From: an uncultured Pseudomonadota bacterium
Lineage (GTDB): Bacteria; Pseudomonadota; Gammaproteobacteria; Burkholderiales; Burkholderiaceae_C
Direction: 5' to 3'
Length of the DNA: 49,390 nucleotides
Assembly (NCBI GenBank): GCA_945952465.1
Contig: CAMFIB010000010.1
Span: 1 to 49,390 of the forward strand
The position numbers and the translations under genes are program-made. Below are positions 27,168-35,149 of the stretch, piece by piece; positions within the stretch are counted from its first letter, which is position 1; every line of letters starts with the position of its first letter. Under the pieces are notes generated by a model. The model was not told the origin of the DNA. It worked only from the letters and a program-made list of their open reading frames with translations, and ran no database searches.

Positions 27168-28426
27168 GCAACACCGTCTTCAATAAGGGAGACCGTCCCG
27201 CCGCCGGGCCGCCCCAAGGCGGGACAGCCCCCTCGGGGGGCAGCGAACCACGCGAAGCGGGGAGCGTGGGGGCGCCTATCCTTCCTGGCGCCACCTTGGG
27301 TGTCATGGGCGGCGGCCAGTTGGGCCGCATGTTCGTCCACGCCGCGCAGCAGATGGGTTACTCCACAGCCGTGCTCGACGCCGACGCCACCAGCCCCGCC
27401 GGCTTGGTGAGCCACCACCACATCCGCACCGGCTACCTCGACGCCGAAGGCCTTGCCGCGCTGCGCGACGCCAGCGCCGCCATCACCACCGAATTCGAGA
27501 ACGTGCCGGCCGCCGCGCTGGCCACGCTGGCCATCGACCGGCCGGTGTCGCCGGCCGCCGACGCGGTCGCCATCGCGCAGGACCGCGCGCTCGAGAAGCA
27601 GCACTTCCAGCGCTGCGGCGTGCCCTGCGCGCCCTTCGCCGAGATCGCCGACGAGGCCGCGCTCGCCGCCGTGCCCGACGACCTGCTGCCCGGCATCCTG
27701 AAAACCGCCTGCCTCGGCTACGACGGCAAGGGCCAGGTGCGTGTGGCGACACGCGCCGAGCTGCAAACCGCCTGGGCGACCGAGCTGAAGGGCGCGCGCT
27801 GCGTGCTGGAAAAAATGCTGCCGCTGGCCGCCGAATGCTCGGTGATCGTCGCGCGCGGCCGCGACGGCGCCATGGTGAATTTCCCGCTGCAGCGCAACCT
27901 GCACCGCGGCGGCATCCTGGCCGTGACCGAGGTGTTCGAGGCCAATCTGCCGCCCGTGCTCGCCGATGCGGCGGTGGCGGCCGCGAAGTCGGTGGCGGAG
28001 GGGCTGCGCTACGTGGGCGTGCTGTGCGTCGAGTTCTTCGTCGTGCAGGATGCCGGTGGCGTTGCGTCGCTTGTCGTCAACGAGATCGCGCCACGGCCGC
28101 ACAACAGCGGCCACTACACCCTCGACGCCTGCGACCAGTCGCAGTTCGACCTGCAGGTGCGCACCATGACCGGCCTGCCGCTGGTGCAGCCGCGCCAGCA
28201 CAGCCCGTCGCTCATGCTCAATCTGCTGGGCGACATCTGGGCCGCCGGCACGCCGAAATGGGCCGAGGTGCTGGCACTGCCCGGCACCCACCTGCACCTC
28301 TACGGCAAGACCGACGCGCGGCCCGGCCGCAAGATGGGCCACCTCACCGTGACCGGCCCCACGCCCGACGCGGTGCGCGCGGTGGCGCTGCAATGCGCGG
28401 CGCTGCTCGGCATCGCGCCTTTCTGA
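27164..28426 (+). CDS. purK: N5-carboxyaminoimidazole ribonucleotide synthase, with repeat-encoded N-terminal extension
   Basis: A 420-residue ATP-grasp enzyme that carboxylates AIR using ATP and bicarbonate. The Rossmann opening [13 protein letters not shown] appears only at about residue 46, whereas normal PurK has it within the first 15. The extra residues 11-37 ([18 protein letters not shown] and on) are encoded by R2 repeat copy 1 and are low-complexity. The only ATG before the core is at 27164, overlapping the purE stop, so the extension is probably translated unless an inner GTG or TTG is used. The remaining domains are complete ([29 protein letters not shown]). Confidence 0.93.
   Translation: MSNTVFNKGDRPAAGPPQGGTAPSGGSEPREAGSVGAPILPGATLGVMGGGQLGRMFVHAAQQMGYSTAVLDADATSPAGLVSHHHIRTGYLDAEGLAALRDASAAITTEFENVPAAALATLAIDRPVSPAADAVAIAQDRALEKQHFQRCGVPCAPFAEIADEAALAAVPDDLLPGILKTACLGYDGKGQVRVATRAELQTAWATELKGARCVLEKMLPLAAECSVIVARGRDGAMVNFPLQRNLHRGGILAVTEVFEANLPPVLADAAVAAAKSVAEGLRYVGVLCVEFFVVQDAGGVASLVVNEIAPRPHNSGHYTLDACDQSQFDLQVRTMTGLPLVQPRQHSPSLMLNLLGDIWAAGTPKWAEVLALPGTHLHLYGKTDARPGRKMGHLTVTGPTPDAVRAVALQCAALLGIAPF
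27195..27273 (+). repeat. R2 structured repeat, copy 1 (start of purK)
   Basis: Three inverted repeats in order. Stem 1 is GTCCCGCC (27195-27202) with GGCGGGAC (27218-27225). Stem 2 lies in CAGCCCCCTCGGGGGGCAG. Stem 3 is CCACGC (27248-27253) with GCGTGG (27264-27269), followed by GGGG. It is translated as part of purK. Three similar elements occur at 34516, 35067 and 35978. Confidence 0.85.
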
Positions 28427-28437
28427 GTGTCGTTTCA

Positions 28438-29448
28438 ATGATCCTTCCCGGCAGCGACCCCGCCGCCGTCGCCCAGGCGGCCGAGCGGCTGCGGGCGGGC
28501 GGCCTCGTCGGCCTGCCGACAGAAACGGTGTACGGCCTCGCCGCCGACGCCGCCAACCCGCAGGCGGTGGCCGGCATCTTCGCCGCCAAGGGCCGGCCGA
28601 GCGACCACCCGCTGATCGTCCACGTCGCTTCCGCCGCCGAGGTGCCGGCCTTTGCGCGCGAGGTGCCGGCCTTCGCCCAGCGGCTGATCGCCGCGTTCTG
28701 GCCCGGGCCGCTCACCGTCATCCTGCCGCGCCGGCCCGACGTCGCCGCTGCCGCCGCCGGCGGGCAGGACTCGGTCGGCCTGCGCTGCCCCGCCCACCCG
28801 GTTGCCCACGCGCTGCTGGCCGCCTGCGCCGAGCGCGGCGTGATGGGCCTGGCCGCGCCCAGCGCCAACGCCTTCGGCCGCGTCAGCCCCACCACCGCCG
28901 CCCATGTGGCGGGCGAATTCGGCGAAAGCCTGCTGGTGCTCGACGGCGGGGCCTGCGCCGTCGGCATCGAGTCCGCCATCGTCGACTGCACGCGCGGCGC
29001 TCCGGTGCTGCTGCGCCCCGGCGTGCTCACCGCCGACGCCCTCGCGGCCGCCTGCGGTGAGCCCTTGCTCACGCCGGAGTCGTTATCTGGCAAGGCCCCG
29101 CGCGCGTCGGGTACCCTGGAGTCGCACTACGCGCCGCGCGCCCAGCTGCGGCTGATGGACGCCGCCGCGCTGCACACCGCCCTGCAGGTGCTGGGCAATG
29201 CGCCGCCTGACGCGGGCGGCCGGCCGGTCATCGCGGTGTGGTCGCGCGAGGTGGTCCACCCCGCCAGCGCGGCCGTGCTGGCCCGCCGCATGCCCGACGA
29301 CGCCGCCGCCGCCGCGCAGCTGCTGTTCGGGGTGCTGCGCGATTTCGACGCGCTGGGCGTCAAGCTGATCTGGGTCGAAAGCCCGCCCGCCGGCCCCGAG
29401 TGGGCGGGCGTGGCCGACCGGCTGGCCCGGGCCGCCGCCAGCCGGTGA
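28438..29448 (+). CDS. tsaC: Threonylcarbamoyl-AMP synthase, Sua5 type
   Basis: A 336-residue enzyme that makes threonylcarbamoyl-AMP from threonine, bicarbonate and ATP for t6A37 modification of tRNAs. The YrdC domain (about 1-200) has GLVGLPTETVYGLAADA, AAKGRPSDHPLIVHV and AAPSANAFGRVSPT. The C-terminal portion (about 220-336, LESHYAPRAQLRL) is the extra domain that separates the long Sua5/YwlC form from the short TsaC form. It follows purK by 11 bases and is probably its operon partner. tsaB, from the same pathway, is 4.4 kb away. Confidence 0.94.
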   Translation: MILPGSDPAAVAQAAERLRAGGLVGLPTETVYGLAADAANPQAVAGIFAAKGRPSDHPLIVHVASAAEVPAFAREVPAFAQRLIAAFWPGPLTVILPRRPDVAAAAAGGQDSVGLRCPAHPVAHALLAACAERGVMGLAAPSANAFGRVSPTTAAHVAGEFGESLLVLDGGACAVGIESAIVDCTRGAPVLLRPGVLTADALAAACGEPLLTPESLSGKAPRASGTLESHYAPRAQLRLMDAAALHTALQVLGNAPPDAGGRPVIAVWSREVVHPASAAVLARRMPDDAAAAAQLLFGVLRDFDALGVKLIWVESPPAGPEWAGVADRLARAAASR

Positions 29449-29494
29449 CGGCTGGGTGGGGCCGGGTGGGTCCGTGCGGTTAACAGTCGCACGG

Positions 29495-29500
29495 TAAGAT
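29495..29500 (+). promoter_or_regulatory. Possible -10 element for the GDSL-like lipoprotein gene
   Basis: TAAGAT, 55 bases before the start at 29555, one base off the consensus and in the same position relative to the gene as the other candidate -10 elements of this window. No matching -35 is seen. Confidence 0.25.
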
Positions 29501-29554
29501 AGCCCGCTTGCCGTTGCTTCCGGGCCGGCCGTCATTCCTCTTGGAGATCCACCG

Positions 29555-30502
29555 ATGAAATTTCCCGTTGGCCTGCGCCGCTTCCTGTTCGCCGTGGCCG
29601 CCTCCGGCGCCCTGCTGGCCGGTTGCGGCGGTGGTTCCGTCGTCGGCCAGCTGCAGCCCGGCCGCCTCGTGGCGTTCGGCGATTCGTTCAGCGACGTCGG
29701 CCAGGCCGGCGGCCGCTACAGCGTCAGCGACGGCGCCGTCGACACCTGGCTGGAAGAAGTCGCCGCGCGCTACGGCCTGTCTCTCACGGCGCAGTCGGCC
29801 GGCGGGCAGGGCTATGGCCAGGGCAACGTGCGCATCACCGCCAAGCCCGACGCCGGCGGCAGCAGCACCAGCCGCACCGTGAAGGAACAGATCGACGCCT
29901 TCCTCACCGCCAGCTCGGTGCGCGGCGACGACCTGATTTTCGTGGGCGGCGGCTTCGGCGACGTGATCTACCAGACCGTCAACACCGCCAGCCAGGACAC
30001 CCGCGTGACCAACATCAAGCAGGCCGCCACCGACCAGGCCGCGCAGGTGCGCCGCCTCGTGGCCGCCGGCGCCAACCAGATCGTGCTGACCGGCATATAC
30101 GACCTCGGCAAGACGCCCTGGGCCGTCGGCCTTGGCCAGCAGAGCCAGATTTCCGCCCTCGTGCAGAACTACAACGACACGCTGAAGGTCGCGCTGGCCG
30201 ACCTGGGCAAGTACGTGCTGTACGTGGACGCCGCCAACTACTTCAACTTCATGTTCAACCAGCCGGGCAACTACGGCTTCACCGATTCCACCACCGTCGC
30301 CTGCACCTCCACCGGCAGCGGCACCACCGGCATCGGCATCAGCGCCAGCGCGCATGTCAGCTCGTACTCGTGCACCACGACGACCATCGCCACCGGCCTG
30401 GACTACACCGTGACGCTGTTCGCCGATTCGGTCTACACCACGCCCAAGGCCCAGCGCCTGTTCGGCGACAACACCTTCGACGTGATCCGCGGCCGCTTCT
30501 GA
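29555..30502 (+). CDS. SGNH/GDSL-like lipoprotein, probably catalytically inactive
   Basis: A 315-residue protein with a lipoprotein signal (lipobox LLAGC, Cys about 24) and an SGNH/GDSL fold. Block I is present as VAFGDSFSDVGQAGG. Block III, usually GxND, reads FVGGGFGDVIY, lacking the oxyanion-hole Asn. Block V, usually DxxH, reads FADSVYTTPKAQRLFG, with Tyr where the catalytic His belongs. The neighbouring convergent paralogue has both residues (GGGNDAAD, FSDGFHPTP). So the fold is clear but ordinary esterase activity is unlikely. TTGGAGA lies upstream of the ATG. A shared bidirectional terminator follows. Confidence 0.85.
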   Translation: MKFPVGLRRFLFAVAASGALLAGCGGGSVVGQLQPGRLVAFGDSFSDVGQAGGRYSVSDGAVDTWLEEVAARYGLSLTAQSAGGQGYGQGNVRITAKPDAGGSSTSRTVKEQIDAFLTASSVRGDDLIFVGGGFGDVIYQTVNTASQDTRVTNIKQAATDQAAQVRRLVAAGANQIVLTGIYDLGKTPWAVGLGQQSQISALVQNYNDTLKVALADLGKYVLYVDAANYFNFMFNQPGNYGFTDSTTVACTSTGSGTTGIGISASAHVSSYSCTTTTIATGLDYTVTLFADSVYTTPKAQRLFGDNTFDVIRGRF

Positions 30503-30523
30503 CCGCGCGGCGCCTCGCGCATG

Positions 30524-30551
30524 AAAAAGCCGGCCCGAGGGCCGGCTTTTT
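30524..30551. terminator. Bidirectional terminator between the two GDSL genes
   Basis: AAAAAGCCGGCC (30524-30535) pairs with GGCCGGCTTTTT (30540-30551) around a four-base loop. The A-run and T-run make it work for both the plus-strand gene ending at 30502 and the minus-strand gene ending at 30573. Confidence 0.92.
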
Positions 30552-30572
30552 CTTTGGGCCGCGCGCTGCGGT

Positions 30573-31766
30573 TTAGAGCCAGCCGGCCTGCTGCAGGGCC
30601 GCGGCCACGGTGTTGGCCAGCAGCTCGTGGCCGAGCGGCGTGGGGTGGAAACCGTCTGAGAACAGGTAGGTGGTCCACCAGTTCGGGTTGGTCACGCCGA
30701 CCGGCGGGCTGGCCGACAGCGCGGTGGCGGTGCAGGTCTGGAAGTTGTAGTTGGGCAGGCCGTCGGAGCCGATGCCGGTCGACGGGCAGGCCGGCTTGGT
30801 GGTGTTGGTGATGCTGTACTTGCCGGGGTTGGCGAGCTGCTCGTTGAAGCTGCCGTAGAAGTCGACCACCACCACGCGCTTGTCGGTGCCGGCCCGGCTG
30901 AGCAGCTCGGCGTTGAAGGCCATCACCCAGCCGTCGAAAACGGCCTTGGACTGCGCGCGCGCGGTGGCGCCGGCGCTGCCGCCGCCGCTGGCCGCGGCGA
31001 TCTGGTCGAGCACGGCCTGGAAGCGCGGCGTGTTGGTGATGCCGGGAATGTTCAGCACGGCCACCCGGGTCGCGCCCTTGTCGAGCGCGCGGGTCTGGAT
31101 GGCGTCGTAGAAATTGTCAGCCAGCTTGGTCATGTACAGCGTGCCGACGGTCACCGCGCCGTTGGGCTGGGCCAGCGTGGTGGCCACCGTCTGGCCGCTC
31201 AGCACGGTGGCCAGCAGCGCCGCGTAGGTCACGCCGCTGTCGCTGGCGGCCTTGAGGTAGGCGCCCACGAGGTCGGCCGCGTCGTTGCCGCCGCCGTCGA
31301 CCAGCAGCAGCTCGTTGGCGGCGTAGCCGCGGTCGCCCAGGTCGCGCAGTTGCTTGATGATGGACAGCTGGCTCTCCGGGCCGAGGCCGGCGAGGTTGTT
31401 GATGCGGCCGCCGCCTATGGCGTAGCTGGTGCAGGCCGCGTTGTTCACGGTGAAGGTGCTGGAGCCGGTGGCGCGGTAGTAATTGCACAGGCTGGCGGTC
31501 TTGTACGAGTTGGCCGCGATGCGTTCCGTCCACAGCACATTGGGCTCGGCGGCGCTGCCCTGCACCGAGAAGATGCGGCCGTTGCCGGCGGTGCCGGCGA
31601 AGGTGCCGCTGTCGGCCAGGCTGTCGCCGGCCACCTTGACCGACGAGACGTCGCGCTTGTCGGTGCTGCTGCCGCCGCCACCTCCTCCGCAGGCGGTGGC
31701 GAGGAGTGCGGCGGCGCCGATGGCGGCGGCCAGGGCGGCGGGGCGGAAGGAAAAGAGTGGTCTCAC
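30573..31766 (-). CDS. SGNH/GDSL hydrolase lipoprotein
   Basis: A 397-residue secreted esterase/lipase-like protein with a lipoprotein-like signal (ALLATACGGGGGG). All GDSL blocks are present: VKVAGDSLADSGTF (Ser), block III LLVDGGGNDAADLVG (Asn) and block V YLFSDGFHPTPLGHELL (Asp, His). It belongs with the plant-type/autotransporter-passenger GDSL lipases but has no visible C-terminal beta-barrel. The GTG at 31766 is preferred because GGAG lies eight bases before it; a longer TTG start is less convincing. It is convergent with the degenerate relative at 29555 and shares its terminator. Confidence 0.88.
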   Translation of the reverse strand: MRPLFSFRPAALAAAIGAAALLATACGGGGGGSSTDKRDVSSVKVAGDSLADSGTFAGTAGNGRIFSVQGSAAEPNVLWTERIAANSYKTASLCNYYRATGSSTFTVNNAACTSYAIGGGRINNLAGLGPESQLSIIKQLRDLGDRGYAANELLLVDGGGNDAADLVGAYLKAASDSGVTYAALLATVLSGQTVATTLAQPNGAVTVGTLYMTKLADNFYDAIQTRALDKGATRVAVLNIPGITNTPRFQAVLDQIAAASGGGSAGATARAQSKAVFDGWVMAFNAELLSRAGTDKRVVVVDFYGSFNEQLANPGKYSITNTTKPACPSTGIGSDGLPNYNFQTCTATALSASPPVGVTNPNWWTTYLFSDGFHPTPLGHELLANTVAAALQQAGWL

Positions 31767-31901
31767 TGCGGGTCTCCGGTGGGTGGTGGCAAGCCCCAAG
31801 CCATGCGTGTCGTCGGCGTTCGTTGGTGTGGTCGACGCATGCTACGCCCGGGCGGCGCCGCGCCGCTGCGGGTTTGCGAGATGCTGGAGCGCGGCGCTCG
31901 C

Positions 31902-32204
31902 CTATTGACGGCGGCCGGCCGCGGTGGTTCCGTTGCCGTGGCGGCTGAAGTGCAGCTTCATGGCCAGAATGGCGAGCGAGAGGCTCAGAGTGACCGCGTT
32001 GGCCGCCACCACCGGCCAGGCGCCGAGCCGCCAGCCGTAGGCCAGCCACAGCGCAACGCCCACGGTGAAGATCGCGTACATCGGCAGCGAGATGCCGCTC
32101 ACGTCGCGCGTGCGCCAGCTGCGCCAGGCCTGCGGGATGAAGCTCACGGTGGTGAGCAGCGCGCCGCCGTAGCCCACGCAGTTGGTCAGGTCGGCCTCAC
32201 CCAT
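31902..32204 (-). CDS. SemiSWEET family sugar transporter
   Basis: A 100-residue membrane protein with three helices, the size and layout of bacterial SemiSWEETs, which dimerise to form a sugar-permeable pore. The PQ-loop motif is in TTVSFIPQAWRSWRTRDVSG (first helix and loop). The start is three bases after the stop of dacB on the same strand, so translation is probably coupled. The substrate is inferred from the family. Confidence 0.88.
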   Translation of the reverse strand: MGEADLTNCVGYGGALLTTVSFIPQAWRSWRTRDVSGISLPMYAIFTVGVALWLAYGWRLGAWPVVAANAVTLSLSLAILAMKLHFSRHGNGTTAAGRRQ

Positions 32205-32207
32205 CGC

Positions 32208-33656
32208 TCAGAACTCGCGGGCCGTCCACTCGATCAGCGCGTCGAGCGCCGGCCGCGCCGCGTTGGCGTTGGGGTGGTTGACGATGGCGACGAACACCGC
32301 GCGGCGGCCGCTGGCGCCGTCCACGTAGCCGGCCAGCGCCACCACGTCGCGCAGGCTGCCGCTTTTCAGGTGCGCGCTGCCGGGCAGCCGCGCGCGGTTG
32401 CGGCGCAGCGTGCCGTCCACGCCGGAAATGGGCAGCGAGGCGGCCAGCTCCGGCATCACCGGCGAGGCCCAGGCCTGCTGCAGCATGCGGCCCAGCGCGC
32501 GGGCGCTCACGCGTTCGTTGCGCGACAGGCCGGAGCCGTTCTCCAGCAACGGCGCGTCGCCCTCGCCGAAGCGCTCGCGCCACCAGCGGCCCACGGCGTC
32601 GCGCGCGGCCTCCGGCGTGCCGCGGCCGCTGTTGCCCAGCGCCAGCCCCAGCGTGAGGAAGAGCTGCTGCGCCATCACGTTGTTGCTGTACTTGTTGATG
32701 TCGCGGATGACCTCGGCCAGCGTGGGCGACTGGAACTCGAACGCCGGCTTCAGCCCCGCCGGCACCCGGCCGTCGCGCACCTTGCCGGTCAATGTGCCGC
32801 CGATCTCGCGCCACTGCCCCTCGACCACGCGGCGCGCGTAGCTGGCGGGGTCGGGGTAGGCCAGCGGCCACACGCGTTCGCCGCAGCTCGCGGGGTAGGC
32901 GCCGTTGAAGCGGATGCGGTTGGGGTCGGTGAAATCGGCCTTCAGCCCGCCGCGCCAGTCGCCGCAGTCGCCGGGGCCCAGCGGCACCGTGGCGGGCAGC
33001 TCCACGCCGGCCAGCCGGGGGTCGGCCGTGAGGGTGGCCACGCCGGCCGCACGGTCGGGCAGCAGCGTCATGACCAGCGACTTGTAGTTGAGCAGCAGCG
33101 CGTCGGGGCTGGCGTTGTAGGGCCGCAGCGGCTCGCCGTCGAATTCGCCGGGGTCTTGCGGCGGCACCTCGAAGGCGGAGCGGTCGAGCACGATGTCACC
33201 CACGATGGCGCGTATGCCCAGCCCCTGCACCCGGCGCAGCAGCAGCCACAGCCGCTCCATCACCAGCTTGGGGTCGCCCTGGCCCTTGATGTACAGCGTG
33301 CCGTTCAGCACGCCGTTCTGCACCCGGCCGTCCACATAGACCGGCGTGTTCCACATGTAGTTGGGGCCAAGCTGGTCGAGCGCCGAATAGGTGGTGACCA
33401 GCTTCATCACCGAGGCCGGGTTCAGCGCCGCCTGCGCCTGGTGCGCCAGGCGCGGCGCGGCGCGCGGGTCGGTGTCGGACACCCACACGCCCACGGCGCT
33501 GGCCGGCACCCGGGCGCGGGCCAGCGCAGCCTCCACCTCGGCCGGCAGCCCGGCCTGCGGCACGGGCGGCTGCGCCAGCGCGGCGCCGGCGGGCAGGGCG
33601 GCGAGCAGCGCGAGAAAACGTCGGCGGCGGGTGGGTGGAAAGGTCGAATGCGGCAT
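32208..33656 (-). CDS. dacB: D-alanyl-D-alanine carboxypeptidase/endopeptidase (PBP4 family)
   Basis: A 482-residue periplasmic peptidase of the S13 family that trims or cleaves peptidoglycan peptides. A signal peptide (RRRRFLALLAALPAGAALA) is followed by the SxxK motif NPASVMKL with Ser82 and Lys85. The SxN motif is in NKYSNNVMAQQ and the third motif is LKSGSLRDV (KSG variant of KTG). The large inserted domain between motifs 1 and 2 is typical of PBP4. It is divergent from tsaB across 159 bases that hold an R1 copy, and it overlaps nothing. The SemiSWEET gene follows. Confidence 0.93.
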   Translation of the reverse strand: MPHSTFPPTRRRRFLALLAALPAGAALAQPPVPQAGLPAEVEAALARARVPASAVGVWVSDTDPRAAPRLAHQAQAALNPASVMKLVTTYSALDQLGPNYMWNTPVYVDGRVQNGVLNGTLYIKGQGDPKLVMERLWLLLRRVQGLGIRAIVGDIVLDRSAFEVPPQDPGEFDGEPLRPYNASPDALLLNYKSLVMTLLPDRAAGVATLTADPRLAGVELPATVPLGPGDCGDWRGGLKADFTDPNRIRFNGAYPASCGERVWPLAYPDPASYARRVVEGQWREIGGTLTGKVRDGRVPAGLKPAFEFQSPTLAEVIRDINKYSNNVMAQQLFLTLGLALGNSGRGTPEAARDAVGRWWRERFGEGDAPLLENGSGLSRNERVSARALGRMLQQAWASPVMPELAASLPISGVDGTLRRNRARLPGSAHLKSGSLRDVVALAGYVDGASGRRAVFVAIVNHPNANAARPALDALIEWTAREF

Positions 33657-33729
33657 GCGGAAATCCGCGCCGAGTCTAACGCGCGGCCACCGGGCAAGGC
33701 CGATAATGGGCCCACGACAGCGCCCGATG

Positions 33730-33792
33730 ATGCTCCTGTTTCAAGAGCAATAAACCTATATTTGGCGCTGACTTGAGCCCGATTTGATGCCG
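33730..33792 (+). repeat. R1 dispersed repeat, copy 5 (upstream of tsaB)
   Basis: Begins ATGCTCCTGTTTCAAGAGC and continues with ATATTTGGCGCTGACTTGAG and a T-rich end, matching the copy at 5377-5437 over most of its length. It lies between dacB and tsaB, ending 23 bases before the tsaB start, and may form part of the tsaB leader. Confidence 0.78.
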
Positions 33793-33815
33793 AAAAAGCC
33801 CGTTCTGCCCCGCCC

Positions 33816-34601
33816 ATGAAGATTCTGGCCTTCGACACCAGCACCGAGACCCTGTCGGCCGCGCTCGGCGTTGGCCTGGGCGGCCGTGTCGCGCAGGTCT
33901 GGTCGCACGACGGCCCCGGCGGCGCACAGGCCTCGGCCACGCTGATCCCCATGCTGATGCAGCTGCTCGACCGCGCCGGCCTCACGCTGCGGCAGCTCGA
34001 CGCCATCGCCTTCGGCCGCGGCCCCGGCAGCTTCACCGGCCTGCGCACCGCCTGCGCCGTCGCCCAGGGCCTGGCCTGGGGCGCCGACCGGCCGCTGCTG
34101 CCCATCGACACGCTGCTGGCCGTGGCCGAGGACGCGCGCCACACCCACGGCGCGCAGCGCGTGGTGGCCGCACTCGACGCCCGCATGGACGAGGTTTACA
34201 CCGCCGCCTGGGATTTTTCCGCCGGCGCTGCGCCACGGGCCGACAGCGAGCCCGAGCTGGTGTCGCCCGAGGCGCTGCAGGCCGGCGAGGGCTGGGTGCT
34301 GGCCGGCAACGTCACCGGCCCCTACGGCGAGCGGCTGGCCCAGCCCTGCCTGCCCGCGCTGCCCACCGCCGAAGCCCTGCTGCGCCTAGCCCCCGCGCTG
34401 ATCGCCGCCGGCCACACCGTGCAGGCCGACCAGGCCCTGCCGCTGTACCTGCGCGACAAGGTGGCGCTGACGACGGCCGAGCGCGAGGCGAAGAAGTCGA
34501 TGGTGGCGACAGCGTGCCTCGTCGCCGGGCCGCCCCAAGGCGAGGCAGCCCCCTCGGGGGGCAGCGCACCACGCGCAGCGGGAAGCGTGGGGGCCTCATG
34601 A
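33816..34601 (+). CDS. tsaB: tRNA threonylcarbamoyladenosine biosynthesis protein TsaB, with repeat-encoded tail
   Basis: A 261-residue ASKHA-fold protein that pairs with TsaD and TsaE to place threonylcarbamoyl on A37 of tRNAs. It opens with KILAFDTSTETLSAALGV and has AFGRGPGSFTGLRTACAVAQ, the family core. The normal protein ends near residue 232 (EREAKKSM); the last 28 residues (AGPPQGEAAPSGGSAPRA and on) are encoded by R2 repeat copy 2. The stop overlaps the rimI ATG (ATGA at 34598-34601). Confidence 0.94.
   Translation: MKILAFDTSTETLSAALGVGLGGRVAQVWSHDGPGGAQASATLIPMLMQLLDRAGLTLRQLDAIAFGRGPGSFTGLRTACAVAQGLAWGADRPLLPIDTLLAVAEDARHTHGAQRVVAALDARMDEVYTAAWDFSAGAAPRADSEPELVSPEALQAGEGWVLAGNVTGPYGERLAQPCLPALPTAEALLRLAPALIAAGHTVQADQALPLYLRDKVALTTAEREAKKSMVATACLVAGPPQGEAAPSGGSAPRAAGSVGAS
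34516..34597 (+). repeat. R2 structured repeat, copy 2 (end of tsaB, before rimI)
   Basis: Stem 1 is GCCTCGTC (34516-34523) with GGCGAGGC, pairing fully if one G-U is allowed; its sequence differs from copy 1 but the pairing is kept. Stem 2 lies in CAGCCCCCTCGGGGGGCAG. Stem 3 is CCACGC (34569-34574) with GCGTGG (34585-34590). It ends GTGGGGGCCTC directly against the rimI ATG, so the G-run is placed as its ribosome-binding site. Confidence 0.85.
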
Positions 34602-35065
34602 GCGCGGTGCCGACACAGGCGGAGGCGTGGTTCCAGCCGATGGGAGAGGAATTCCTCGACGCCGTGCTGCGCATCGAGCACACCTGCTACGACCACCCCT
34701 GGAGCCGCGAGAACTTCGCCGATTCATTGCGCAGCGGCTACGAGGCGCAACTGCTGATGGGCGGCGACGATGTCCTCGGCTACTTCGTGGCGATGCGCGG
34801 CGTGGACGAGGTGCACCTGCTCAACATCACGGTGGCGCTGGCGCACCAGCGGCAGGGCTGGGCGCGCAGCATGCTCGACGGGCTGGCGATCTGGTCGCGC
34901 GGCGTCGGCGCGCAATGGCTGTGGCTGGAGGTGCGCGAAAGCAACCACCGCGCTTTCGAGATCTACCAGCGCTACGGTTTCCACCGCATCGGCGAGCGCC
35001 GCAACTACTACCCCGCCAGCGGCGGCCGCCGCGAACATGCGGTGGTGATGAGCCTGAAGCTGTGA
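34598..35065 (+). CDS. rimI: Ribosomal protein S18-alanine N-acetyltransferase
   Basis: A 155-residue GNAT acetyltransferase. The acetyl-CoA loop VALAHQRQGWARSMLDGL is close to the usual Q/RxxGxG/A pattern, and WLWLEVRESNHRAFEIYQRY and GFHRIGERRNYYP are typical of RimI. It acetylates the N-terminal Ala of S18, and the family is often encoded beside tsaB, as here. The ATG overlaps the tsaB stop, and its only ribosome-binding candidate is the G-run at the end of R2 copy 2. It is flanked on both sides by R2 copies. Confidence 0.92.
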   Translation: MSAVPTQAEAWFQPMGEEFLDAVLRIEHTCYDHPWSRENFADSLRSGYEAQLLMGGDDVLGYFVAMRGVDEVHLLNITVALAHQRQGWARSMLDGLAIWSRGVGAQWLWLEVRESNHRAFEIYQRYGFHRIGERRNYYPASGGRREHAVVMSLKL

Positions 35066-35066
35066 T

Positions 35067-35147
35067 GGCCGCCGCGCCGGACCGCCCCCAGCAAGGCAGC
35101 CCCCTCGGGGGGCAGCGAGCGACACGCAGTGCGGGCGCGTGGGGGCG
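35067..35147 (+). repeat. R2 structured repeat, copy 3 (between rimI and udg)
   Basis: The central CAGCCCCCTCGGGGGGCAG and stem 3 (CACGC 35123-35127 with GCGTG 35137-35141) are kept, but stem 1 has lost its right arm. It fills almost the whole gap between the rimI stop and the udg ATG, ending GTGGGGGCGTC directly before that ATG. Confidence 0.82.
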
Positions 35148-35149
35148 TC

